A stretch of DNA of 64,000 nucleotides from Rhodocaloribacter sp964552015 (GTDB lineage Bacteria; Bacteroidota; Rhodothermia; Rhodothermales; ISCAR-4553): assembly GCA_964552015.1 (NCBI GenBank), contig CAZKFR010000009.1:11473-75472 (forward strand), given 5' to 3'. Below the pieces are notes generated by a model, which was given only the letters and a program-made list of their open reading frames with translations, was not told where the DNA came from and made no database searches. Of this stretch, positions 53,911 to 62,401 are shown piece by piece (within the stretch, counting starts at the first letter, position 1; each line of letters begins with the position of its first letter). The position numbers and the translations under genes were made by a program.

Positions 53911-55233
53911 ATGGATTTCGTCGCGCTGTTACGTGGTGTGCTCGGGCTGGCTGTCATCCTGGGCGTCGCGTTCCTGCTCTCGAACAACCGCCGGCACGTC
54001 AACTGGCGCACGGTCGGGGCCGGACTGGGCCTCCAGCTCGTGCTGGCCATCTTCATCCTGAAGGGCGACGAGATGGGCGCCGTCTTTGCCCCGCTGGGCT
54101 GGCCGAAAGCGTTCTTCTCGTGGGTCAGCTCGTTCTTCGTGCTCGTGCTCAACTTCACCACGGCCGGGGCCGAGTTCGTCTTCGGCAAGCTCGCCATCAG
54201 CCCCGGCATGGAAGGCAGCATGGGCAACTTCTTCGCCTTCCAGGTGCTCCCGACGATCATCTTCTTCGGCTCGCTGATGGCCGTGCTCTACCATCTGGGC
54301 ATCATGCAGCGCGTGGTGGAAGGCATGGCCCGGCTGGTCACGAAGCTGCTGGGCACCAGCGGCGCCGAGTCGCTCTCGGTGACGGCTAACATCTTCGTCG
54401 GGCAGACGGAAGCCCCGCTGGTCGTCAAGCCGTACCTGGAGAAGATGACCTATTCGGAGTTGATGGCCGTGATGACCGGCGGCATGGCCACCATCGCCGG
54501 TGGGGTGATGGTGGCGTACATCTCCATCCTGGGCAATGCGTTCGCGCAGGCGCAGGGGCTGCCGCTCGAAGCCGCCCAGCTCCTCTTTGCCGAGCAACTG
54601 CTCGGGGCCAGCCTGATGGCCGCCCCGGCCGCGCTGCTGCTCTCGAAGATCCTGGTGCCCGAGGTGGACGAGCCCGTCACGCGCGGGGCGGTCAAGATTC
54701 AGGTGGAGCAGCCAACGAAGAACGTGATCGACGCGGCGGCGGCCGGGGCGGGCGACGGCCTCAAGCTGGCCCTGAACGTGGGGGCCATGCTGATCGCGTT
54801 CCTGGCACTGATCGCCATGATCAACTGGGCCCTCGGCTGGGCGGGCGGCCTCTTCGGGGCCACGCTCACCCTGGAGATGCTCTTCGGGTGGGTCCTCTCG
54901 CCGCTGGCCTGGCTCATCGGCGTGCCCTGGGCGGACGCGACGCACCTGGGCGCGCTCATCGGCACGAAGGTCGTCGCCAACGAGTTCGTGGCCTATACCC
55001 AGCTGGCCGGTCTCATCGGGGAGGGCGCCCTCTCGGCCAAGACGATCACGATGGCGACGTTCGCCCTGTGCGGCTTCGCCAACTTCTCCTCGATCGCCAT
55101 CCAGCTCGGCGGCATCGGCCCGCTGGCGCCCTCCCGCAAGGCCGAACTGGCCCAGCTCGGCCTGCGGGCCGTGCTGGCCGGCACGCTGGCGAACATGATG
55201 ACGGCCACCATTGCCGGGGTGCTGGTGGGCTGA
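53911..55233 (+). CDS. Concentrative nucleoside transporter, CNT/NupC family
   Basis: The 440-residue protein has about 12 hydrophobic segments and the CNT core: VLPTIIFFGSLMAVLYHLGIMQ, VTANIFVGQTEAPLVVKPYL, and GTKVVANEFVAYTQLAGLI plus FALCGFANFSSIAIQLGGIG. It imports nucleosides with H+ or Na+. ATG 53911 is chosen at the natural family start. Upstream a weak TTTCCA/TATATT promoter pair lies at 53817-53844. Confidence 0.95.
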   Translation: MDFVALLRGVLGLAVILGVAFLLSNNRRHVNWRTVGAGLGLQLVLAIFILKGDEMGAVFAPLGWPKAFFSWVSSFFVLVLNFTTAGAEFVFGKLAISPGMEGSMGNFFAFQVLPTIIFFGSLMAVLYHLGIMQRVVEGMARLVTKLLGTSGAESLSVTANIFVGQTEAPLVVKPYLEKMTYSELMAVMTGGMATIAGGVMVAYISILGNAFAQAQGLPLEAAQLLFAEQLLGASLMAAPAALLLSKILVPEVDEPVTRGAVKIQVEQPTKNVIDAAAAGAGDGLKLALNVGAMLIAFLALIAMINWALGWAGGLFGATLTLEMLFGWVLSPLAWLIGVPWADATHLGALIGTKVVANEFVAYTQLAGLIGEGALSAKTITMATFALCGFANFSSIAIQLGGIGPLAPSRKAELAQLGLRAVLAGTLANMMTATIAGVLVG

Positions 55234-55421
55234 TCCTACCCGCCTCACGCACAGGAGCTTCTCCGGCCTCGCGCGATTGTACGGCGCGGCTTTTCACGCC
55301 CCGTCCTCCGGGGGCCTCCGTCGTTTCAGGCCTCGCGTGAAGCCACCATGGACCTGTGCATACCCCCAGCCATCTTCCTGTTGATGTGCTCGAACGTTTG
55401 CATGAGGCGGGCCAGCTCCGG

Positions 55422-56350
55422 TCAGTACTGCACGCCGGTCTCCACGAACGCGGGTACGCCCGAGGCCAGAAACTCGGCCGCGCCGGNNNNNNNNNNNNNN
55501 NNNNNNNNNNNNNNNNNNNNNNNNNNNNNNNNNNNNNNNNNNNNNNNNNNNNNNNNNNNNNNNNNNNNNNNNNNNNNNNNNNNNNNACGCCGGTCTCCAC
55601 GAACGCGGGTACGCCCGAGGCCAGAAACTCGGCCGCGCCGGGACACTGCATGCCGCCGGCCAGGTCGAACTCGACCTTCAGGTAGTCGCAGGTGTACGTC
55701 TGCGGGTCGCCGGGGAAGCGTAACTGGCCGGGCATCTGGGGGTCCCAGTCGATGAGTTTCGAACACCCGCCGCCGTCACAGTCGCAGATCCAGTGGCAGG
55801 AACGGCCGGGGCCTTCGTACTGGGCCAGCGCGTTGGCGGCCTGCGGGTCGATGGCCCGGCGGAGCGAGCGCACCACCTGGCCGTTGCGCAGGCAGGAGAC
55901 GGTGATGCTGTCCGTCGTCAGTGCGAACGCCCCCGGGATCATGTCCAGACGGGCGCCCCGGGCCTGCCCGGTATGCCGGAACGAGGCCACCGGCTGCGGC
56001 CCTGCCGGCGTCTGCCCGGTGAACCGCGCCATGAAGGTCCCGCCGCTGGGGATCGTCATCGGCTCGAAATAGAAGTCCACGCTGTCGATCGACCCGAGCG
56101 CCACCGACACCCCGAAGGTGGCGCCTTCGGCCGTCCGGTCGACCTGTAGCCGACCCTCCACCACGGCGAGGCTGGCAGGCCCTACCGCCGTGTGCTGGAG
56201 CCCCCCGTACTCGACGTGCTGCGGACCCTGCGCCTGTTGCAGCGCTGGCGTTTCAGCCGCCGGTTCTTCGGCGGCCGGCGTCTGCTTCTTCTGCCCGCCG
56301 CACCCGGCCAGCACAAGCACCATCGTGGCAAGGAGAAACCGTCTCGTCAT
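55422..56350 (-). CDS. Cys-containing lipoprotein, split by a scaffold gap and ending at an in-frame TGA
   Basis: The start ATG 56350 gives a lipoprotein (lipobox LVLAGC) with an Ala/Glu-rich linker, a beta-rich part and a Cys cluster (CHWICDCDGGGC) near residue 190. The sequence then runs into the 100-N gap. Identical 55-base flanks on each side show that it is really continuous: the merged frame ends PAFVETGVQY then TGA at 55422. After that TGA the same frame continues for about 33 coding-like codons to a TGA near 55335 (PELARLMQTFEHINRKMAG). It may be a sequencing error or a true early stop. Family not recognised. Confidence 0.7.
55487..55586. other. Assembly gap (100 N) with duplicated flanks
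   Basis: The 55 bases before the gap (55432-55486) are repeated exactly at 55587-55641. This is the mark of overlapping contig ends not merged, so no real sequence is likely missing. Confidence 0.95.
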
Positions 56351-56728
56351 AGGTCATACCCCGGCTGGTTCGCGTTGAAGAAACCGCCCCGGAAAGCGAA
56401 ACCCCTTCTTCCGGCGGCGCATCGGTTCAAGAAAAGAAGGAAGACACCGCCCCCGGTAGCACCTCCCGACCCGTTTGCCCTGATCTTCCGGGCCCACGCC
56501 GACTCGAAACGCCCAACCTCATTTTCCACAGGGCTATAGGTTCTATTTCCCACGCAAAAATGAGAACGGGGCCTTATCCTTACGTTCGGGCGCCGGGCTA
56601 TACTGGGAAGACGATCTCCCTTCCCCGCACCGGTGGCCAATATATCGAACTTTGACGGTCTATTCCGCCCGGACGTCCGCTTCCTTCCCTGCTTGCCGTT
56701 CCAGAAGGTCTCTCTATCCAGGCGTATC
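56351..56728. other. Divergent intergenic region before the histidine kinase
   Basis: These 378 bases lie between the lipoprotein and kinase starts. An AT-rich patch at about 56520-56570 (ATTTTCCACAGGGCTATAGG) and TATACT at about 56599-56604 could hold promoters, but no full match to a known pattern stands out. No gene is supported here. Confidence 0.4.
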
Positions 56729-58063
56729 ATGCTTCTACTGTCGCGGTGTCTTCGCTATCTCGGCCTGTTCGGACTGGTGCTGTGGCTGGCTCCTCTGCCG
56801 GTGCGGGGCCAGCCGGCGGCGCTGGAAATCTACGCGGCGCGCGTCGTGCCCGACTCGGTGCTCCACCTCGAATACCGTATGGGGGAAGCGCACCGCACGC
56901 TGGACATCCCGCTGGTCATGATGAACGATATCGTGGCCCAGCTCGTGGCGGCCGGCGAGCGGCCGCCGCCACCACCGGCGCCGGAGCCCGTCGCACCACC
57001 GGCCGAAAGGCGGCTTCTGCACGGTGAGGTACGCTTCGAGACGCCGGCCACCGGCTACCGGTACCGCGTCTTCATGATCGCCGACAGCCTCGTGGAAGTC
57101 ACCTACGAGAAGGGGCCGATCAAAGAGACGGTCCGACTTCCCGGCGATGCCAATGCGCTGGACCGCATCTCCCGGCACTACATGGCCCTGGCGGGCATCC
57201 GCCGCTCGGAGCCCGACGAGCTGTTCCTGGACTGGAAAGACATGCGCTTCTGGTTTCGCACGGAGCAGTCGGGGAGCCTCCTGCCCGTGGCCGGGGTGCT
57301 CCTGCTGCTGATCGTCGGCGTGCCCGGCTTGTTGCTGTACCGGAAGTTCGACCGGATCCGGGCGGAGCGCGACGAACTGGCCGCCTCCCGCCAGCGGATG
57401 ATCGAGGCGCGCGAGGCCGAGCGCACCCATCTGGCCGCCGAGCTGCACGATGGCCCGGTACAGGAGCTGCAACGAGTCCTCCGGGCCTACCTCCTGCCTC
57501 TTTCCCGCGTGATCCCCGAAGCGGACGCCGAGACGGCCCGCACCCTCGAAGAAGCACGGGAGGCCCTGCAGCATGTGACCGGCGAATTGCGTAACCTGTG
57601 TACCGAGCTGCGCCCGCCCGTGCTGGTCCACTTCGGGCTGGACAAAGCCATCCGCTCCTACGTTCGCCTCTTCGAAGAGCGCCATCCCGACATCACGGTG
57701 ACCCTCGACCTGGACGTGGAAAACAAGACGCTCCCCATGCCGGTACGTCTGGCCCTGTTCCGCATCTGCCAGGAGGCCCTGAACAACGTGTCCAAGCACG
57801 CCCGGGCGCACCACGTCAAGATCGTGCTCCGGCTCGGCGAGACCGTCCAGCTGAGCATCCACGACGACGGGCAGGGCTTTCGCCCGCCGCGCCGCTGGCT
57901 GGACCTGGAGCGGGAGGGCCACCTGGGGCTCTCCGGGCTGGCTCAGCGGGCCGAGGCCATCGGCGGCCACCTGGAGGTGCTCTCGGCCCCCGGCGAAGGC
58001 ACGACCGTCCGGGTCGTCGCCCCCCGTCAGGTTGCCGAACCCGAAACCGCCCTTGCGAGCTGA
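56729..58063 (+). CDS. NarL-type sensor histidine kinase
   Basis: The 444-residue product has a signal-like N-terminal helix, a periplasmic part of about 155 residues with a Pro-rich stretch (residues 79-92), a membrane helix at about 184-205, and a HisKA_3 helix with His240 in AELHDGPVQELQ. The ATPase domain has FRICQEALNNVSKHA (N box), DDGQGF (G1) and GLSGLAQRAEAIGG (G2). The response regulator follows 10 bases downstream, so this is a two-component pair. The periplasmic domain is not recognised. Confidence 0.92.
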   Translation: MLLLSRCLRYLGLFGLVLWLAPLPVRGQPAALEIYAARVVPDSVLHLEYRMGEAHRTLDIPLVMMNDIVAQLVAAGERPPPPPAPEPVAPPAERRLLHGEVRFETPATGYRYRVFMIADSLVEVTYEKGPIKETVRLPGDANALDRISRHYMALAGIRRSEPDELFLDWKDMRFWFRTEQSGSLLPVAGVLLLLIVGVPGLLLYRKFDRIRAERDELAASRQRMIEAREAERTHLAAELHDGPVQELQRVLRAYLLPLSRVIPEADAETARTLEEAREALQHVTGELRNLCTELRPPVLVHFGLDKAIRSYVRLFEERHPDITVTLDLDVENKTLPMPVRLALFRICQEALNNVSKHARAHHVKIVLRLGETVQLSIHDDGQGFRPPRRWLDLEREGHLGLSGLAQRAEAIGGHLEVLSAPGEGTTVRVVAPRQVAEPETALAS

Positions 58064-58073
58064 TTCTCCCGCC

Positions 58074-58745
58074 ATGTCCGACACGCCGCCCATCCGGGTC
58101 ATTCTGGCCGACGATCACCCGATCACCCGCCAGGGCCTCCGCGCCGCCCTCGACGCCGCCGACGGCATCGAGGTCATCGGCGAGGCCGCCGACGGCGAGC
58201 AGGCCCTCCGGCTGACCCAGACCCGCCACCCCGACGTGCTCATCCTCGACGTCGAGATGCCCCGCCTCAGCGGCGTCGAGGTGGCCGAGCGCCTCCAGGC
58301 CACCGGCTCCCCCGTGCGCGTCCTCGTCCTGAGCGCGTACGACGACGAGGAATACGTCTACGGCCTGCTCGACTGCGGCGTGTCCGGCTACCTGATGAAG
58401 GAAGAAGCCGAAGCCCACCTCATCGTCGAGGCCATCCGCGGCATCGCCCACAACGACGGCGAACTGTGGATCAGCCCCAGCCTGGCCTCGAAGCTCATCC
58501 GCCGCAAGATCCGCCGCAAGCCCGAGCCGCAGGCCGGCCTGAGTGAGCGCGAACGCGAGGTCCTCCGCCTCGTCGCCCTGGGCTACGACAACCAGCAGAT
58601 CGCCGACGCCCTCTTCATCTCGAAGCACACCGTCAAGAACCACATCGACAAGATCAAGAACCAGAAGATCGGTGTGCGGACACGCACCGAACTGGCCGCC
58701 TGGGCCTGGCAGCAGGGCCTCGTCAAGCCCGGCGAAGACGCCTGA
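58074..58745 (+). CDS. LuxR/NarL-family response regulator
   Basis: The 223-residue product has a receiver domain with the phospho-acceptor Asp59 in LILDVEMP, the acidic pair near ADDH at 12-15 and Lys in GYLMKEEA. The C-terminal LuxR helix-turn-helix is LSEREREVLRLVALGYDNQQIADALFISKHTVKNHIDKI. It is the partner of the kinase directly upstream. The stop lies one base before the gap. Confidence 0.95.
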   Translation: MSDTPPIRVILADDHPITRQGLRAALDAADGIEVIGEAADGEQALRLTQTRHPDVLILDVEMPRLSGVEVAERLQATGSPVRVLVLSAYDDEEYVYGLLDCGVSGYLMKEEAEAHLIVEAIRGIAHNDGELWISPSLASKLIRRKIRRKPEPQAGLSEREREVLRLVALGYDNQQIADALFISKHTVKNHIDKIKNQKIGVRTRTELAAWAWQQGLVKPGEDA

Positions 58746-58746
58746 G

Positions 58747-58846
58747 NNNNNNNNNNNNNNNNNNNNNNNNNNNNNNNNNNNNNNNNNNNNNNNNNNNNNN
58801 NNNNNNNNNNNNNNNNNNNNNNNNNNNNNNNNNNNNNNNNNNNNNN
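58747..58846. other. Assembly gap (100 N) with duplicated flanks
   Basis: GGCGAAGACGCCTGAG at 58731-58746 is repeated at 58847-58862, so the contig ends overlap and the gap is probably artificial. No frame is affected, because the response regulator ends just before it. Confidence 0.9.
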
Positions 58847-59069
58847 GGCGAAGACGCCTGAGGCTGGGTCCGTCTTCCTACCGCCCGGGTACGGCGTCCT
58901 ACGGCACTTCGTGACGTTGCGGGCACACAATTGTGCCTGAATACCCATACTTCGCCCCCGGGCTTCGCCTACCTTGCTTCTCAGCGAACCGGCCCCAGCA
59001 GTCACGCCCATCCGTATCGTTCCCGGGTCGGACGCCCCGACGCCCTGCTCATCTACCCGAGGAACCGCC

Positions 59070-60938
59070 ATGACCTATCGCTTTCTGGGCCATCTCTGTG
59101 CCTACCTGTGCGCGAACTGCAACGAAGACCTGGCCAACGTCACGATCCGCCTGTACCGCGTGCGCCGCGACCAGCCCGTCACCCACCTGGCTACGGCCGA
59201 GGTCAAGCATACCCAGCGCGTGCTCGACGCCAGGGCCATCGACCGGAAGAAGAAACACCTGCTGGCCGAGACGACGGCCGACGAGGCCGGCCGCTTCGCC
59301 TTCGAACTGGACGAAAAGAAACACAAGTACGACGGCGGCAGCTTCGAGATCGACGTGCGCCTGAGCCGTGCGCCGGGGCAGGCCGAAGCCGCCGAGCCCG
59401 TGCAGTTCACCGTAACCACGCTGCAGCCGCAGTGGCGGCAGCGGGACAACCACCTCGTCGCCGTCTGGGAGCACTGCCTCTCGGCCCGCTTCTGGTGCCA
59501 CATCCGCGAACGCCTCGGTGCCTGGGTCATCTGCGGCACCGTGCTCGACTGCAAGACCCGGCGGCCCATCCCCGGCGTGCGGGTGCAGGCCTTCGACCGC
59601 GACTGGTGGCAGGACGACCACCTCGGCGAGGGCGTCACCGACGCCAACGGCCACTTCCGCATCGACTACACGGCGGCGGCCTTCCGTCCCGGCGTCTTCA
59701 TCGACGTGGAACTGTTCGGCGGGCCGGACCTCTACTTCCGCGTCGAAACGCTGCTGGGGGCTCCGCTCCTCGTCGAACCGCCGTCCCGGGGCCGTGACGC
59801 CGACCGCCAGAACGCCGGCCCGTGCTTCTGCGTCGAGCTGTGCCTGACCGAGGCACCGCCTCCCCCGGTGATCGAAGCCCTCCCGGTCTTCACGCACCTG
59901 GGCGGCTACAACTACGAGGACGACGTCAACAGCCTCCCCAGCCAGAACGGCCTGACCAAGACCTCCGGGCGCGCCTTCTACAGCAACGTCCGCCTCAACG
60001 GCGTCCTGCCGAAAACCCTCAACGGGCAGCCCATGGAATACCGGTTCGAGGTGCGCGAACTCGACGCCTCGGGCACCCCGCTGGGCCCCTGGACGCCCGT
60101 CACGCTCGCCCAGATCGCCAAGACCTACATCGGCAAGCTGGAACGGGCCAACCCGGACTTCCCCGGCACCAGCCTCAACCCCATCGAGGCGGTCGACTAC
60201 GTCGTCGGCACGCCGGCCGCAGATGAGCTCGCGGCCAGCACGCACACGGATGCCCACGGGGACTGGATCCAGGTCCCGCAGGAAAGCAGCAACCCGCTCG
60301 GCCCGACGGGCTTCTTCACGCCCAACGGCAACATGATCAGCCTCATCACCGGGTCGCTGGCCCCGTTCGCGACGGTCGACCTGGAGACGCCGGGGCCGCT
60401 GGCGGCCGGACAGAGCGCGACGGCCACCGGGCAACCGCTCGTGCAGAACCGCCATTTCGCCATCCGGATGATGGTCCGCGAGGTCGGCACCGCGGGCCCG
60501 GGCACCGTCGCCGGGACGTGCCAGAACGTGGCCGTCGAGAACACCCGCTACCGCACCCTGCATCACCCGGCCTGGATGGCCCAGTTGAAGACGAGCGCGC
60601 TCGCCGTGGCGATGGTGGACGTCGAGGAGCTGATCGTCGATGGCTGCTCGGGCATCGGCGACACGCTCACGGTCAACTACACGGCCGCCCATCCCAACCT
60701 GGGCACGATCACCCTGACCATGACGGGACCGGGCGGGCCGTACACGCTGGCCCTCACGCCGAACGCCGGCGCCACGCCGCCCAACCAGTTCGGCACGGCG
60801 ACCCTGGCCCCGCCCGACTCGGTCGGTGCGCTGGCACCCTGTGCCTATATCGTCACCCTCTCGGTGCAGGTCCTGCTCACCACCGGCGACAGCGTCCCGG
60901 ACAACCTGATCGACCAGATCGCCTTCTGCAAGGCCTGA
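59070..60938 (+). CDS. Large protein with transthyretin-like modules, no signal peptide
   Basis: The 622-residue product has two transthyretin/carboxypeptidase-regulatory-like modules: about 5-120 (NEDLANVTIRLYR to TTADEAGRFAFEL) and 150-255 (ICGTVLDCKTRRPIPGVRVQ to VTDANGHFRIDYTAAAF). Cys pairs flank the modules. The middle (VFTHLGGYNYEDDVNSLP onward) and the C-terminal half are beta-rich and unknown. No signal peptide or sorting domain is visible, which is odd for such a domain set. The start MTYRFLG at ATG 59070 is preceded by GAGGAAC. Role unknown; a large particle or structural component is possible but unproven. Confidence 0.72.
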   Translation: MTYRFLGHLCAYLCANCNEDLANVTIRLYRVRRDQPVTHLATAEVKHTQRVLDARAIDRKKKHLLAETTADEAGRFAFELDEKKHKYDGGSFEIDVRLSRAPGQAEAAEPVQFTVTTLQPQWRQRDNHLVAVWEHCLSARFWCHIRERLGAWVICGTVLDCKTRRPIPGVRVQAFDRDWWQDDHLGEGVTDANGHFRIDYTAAAFRPGVFIDVELFGGPDLYFRVETLLGAPLLVEPPSRGRDADRQNAGPCFCVELCLTEAPPPPVIEALPVFTHLGGYNYEDDVNSLPSQNGLTKTSGRAFYSNVRLNGVLPKTLNGQPMEYRFEVRELDASGTPLGPWTPVTLAQIAKTYIGKLERANPDFPGTSLNPIEAVDYVVGTPAADELAASTHTDAHGDWIQVPQESSNPLGPTGFFTPNGNMISLITGSLAPFATVDLETPGPLAAGQSATATGQPLVQNRHFAIRMMVREVGTAGPGTVAGTCQNVAVENTRYRTLHHPAWMAQLKTSALAVAMVDVEELIVDGCSGIGDTLTVNYTAAHPNLGTITLTMTGPGGPYTLALTPNAGATPPNQFGTATLAPPDSVGALAPCAYIVTLSVQVLLTTGDSVPDNLIDQIAFCKA

Positions 60939-60973
60939 GGCGCGGGTCGTTCGTCACCTCGTCTGTGCCGGGA

Positions 60974-61639
60974 TCAGGACGGGTCCCGGCGCAGGCGGAG
61001 GGCGTCGGAGAGTTCGTTCGTGTCGTCCTCGCGGCGCTCCACCCCCTTGCGTTCGAGCAGCTTTCCGCACAGGCCGATGGCGCGCACGAGGCCGTCGGCG
61101 GGCCGGCCGGCCTTGATCCCTTCCCGGATCGTGAGGACGACCTCCACCCAGTCGTCCGGCGAGACGCGGGCGTTGATGCCGGCATCTCCGAGGACCTCGA
61201 TGCGGCGTTCGAAGAGCGAGATGAACAGGAGGATGCCCGTCCGGTCGCGCGTGTTGAAGACCTCTTCTTCGACGAAGGCCTGCATGGCGCGGCGGTGGAC
61301 CGTCTCGTCGAGCAGGCGGGGGCCGGTCAGCAGGCGCTTGAGCGGTGGCACCACGTGGGCCAGCAGGGCGCCGAGCGTACCGGCGACGACCGTCAGCAGG
61401 GCCGTCCCCCAGCCGGTGTAGAGCCAGGCCAGCCCCCAGCCCGCATAGACCTGGTAGACGAGCCCTTCGAGGGCGAGTGCCAGCAGCGCCGCCAGCGATG
61501 CGCCGCGCCAGACGGCCACCTCGTAGCGCCCGCTCTGCGGCATCACCACGGGCACGACCTCACCCGACGTCTTCCCCTCCGCCTCGGCCACGGCCTGGCG
61601 GATGCGCTCCCTGTCGGCCTCGGTAAACAGCTTCTCCAT
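60974..61639 (-). CDS. TPM-domain (TLP18.3/Psb32-like) membrane protein
   Basis: The 221-residue product begins with a TPM-like helix (FTEADRERIRQAVAEAEGKTSGEVVPVV), two membrane segments (about 45-100), and the second TPM part (TRDRTGILLFISLFERRIEVLGDAGINARV). The domain is associated with membrane-protein turnover and photosystem repair in plants; the bacterial role is unclear. It lies downstream of the methyltransferase gene on the minus strand, with an 87-base gap. Confidence 0.85.
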   Translation of the reverse strand: MEKLFTEADRERIRQAVAEAEGKTSGEVVPVVMPQSGRYEVAVWRGASLAALLALALEGLVYQVYAGWGLAWLYTGWGTALLTVVAGTLGALLAHVVPPLKRLLTGPRLLDETVHRRAMQAFVEEEVFNTRDRTGILLFISLFERRIEVLGDAGINARVSPDDWVEVVLTIREGIKAGRPADGLVRAIGLCGKLLERKGVERREDDTNELSDALRLRRDPS

Positions 61640-61726
61640 GCTTCGCTTCGCTGAACGATCGAGAACGGAATATACGACGTCCCGGCGCGACCGGTGCCCT
61701 CCCGGCCGGAAAACGATGCGGCGGGC

Positions 61727-62356
61727 TCAGCCGACCGCTCCCGACGACGCCGGCTGCTGCCAGACCAGGCGCACGGTGGCGGCGGGTCCGCGGTGGCCGG
61801 GTCCCTCGTTCAGCTCGGGCGTGGCGTCTTCGAGCAGCCGGATGCCCTCCGGTGCGAAATGGCGGCGGAGTTCGTCGGCGGTGACCATCCAGGCCGGGTC
61901 GGGCGGACCACCGCTCGTGTACCCTTCCAGGCGCTGTGCGGGACGGAACCACTCGGCCAGCAGGTAGCCCCCCGGACGCAGGATGCGCCGGACCAGCGCG
62001 TAGAGCGCCGGACGCTGTGCCGGCGGTAGATGCAGAAACGTCATCACGACGGCATCCCATGTGCGCTCCGGTGTCCAGCCGACGACGTCGGCCCGGATGA
62101 CCTCGACCGGCACGCCGGCTTCCTCGGCCAGGCGGACGGTCTTCGCCAGCCCGGCCCCGGCGTAGTCCACGGCCGTCACGCGATAGCCCTGACGGGCCAG
62201 CCAGACGGCGTTGCGGCCCTCTCCGCTGCCGAGCTCGACCACCTCCGCGCCGGGCGGCAGGTAGTGCCCGGCCACCTCGGCCAGAAAGGCGTTGGGGGCC
62301 GTGCCATAGAAAAAGCCGGGCGTGGCGAAGCGTGCGTTCCAGCCGTCCGCGTGCAT
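61727..62356 (-). CDS. Class I SAM-dependent methyltransferase
   Basis: The 209-residue product has the SAM-binding motif VVELGSGEGRNAVWLA near residue 39 and TAVDYA after it, followed by WDAVVMTFLHLP and RILRPGGYLLAEWF. It looks like the TehB/thiopurine-like group, but the substrate is unknown. It is the third gene of a minus-strand series starting with HU. Confidence 0.88.
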   Translation of the reverse strand: MHADGWNARFATPGFFYGTAPNAFLAEVAGHYLPPGAEVVELGSGEGRNAVWLARQGYRVTAVDYAGAGLAKTVRLAEEAGVPVEVIRADVVGWTPERTWDAVVMTFLHLPPAQRPALYALVRRILRPGGYLLAEWFRPAQRLEGYTSGGPPDPAWMVTADELRRHFAPEGIRLLEDATPELNEGPGHRGPAATVRLVWQQPASSGAVG

Positions 62357-62401
62357 GGCAGGGCAGTGGGTGGATGAGAGGTCAAGGGCCTGCGACCCGG
62401 C

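Noticed and set aside
55432..55641. True tandem duplication inside the lipoprotein gene
   Set aside because: The copies abut a 100-N block exactly, which points to unmerged contig ends.
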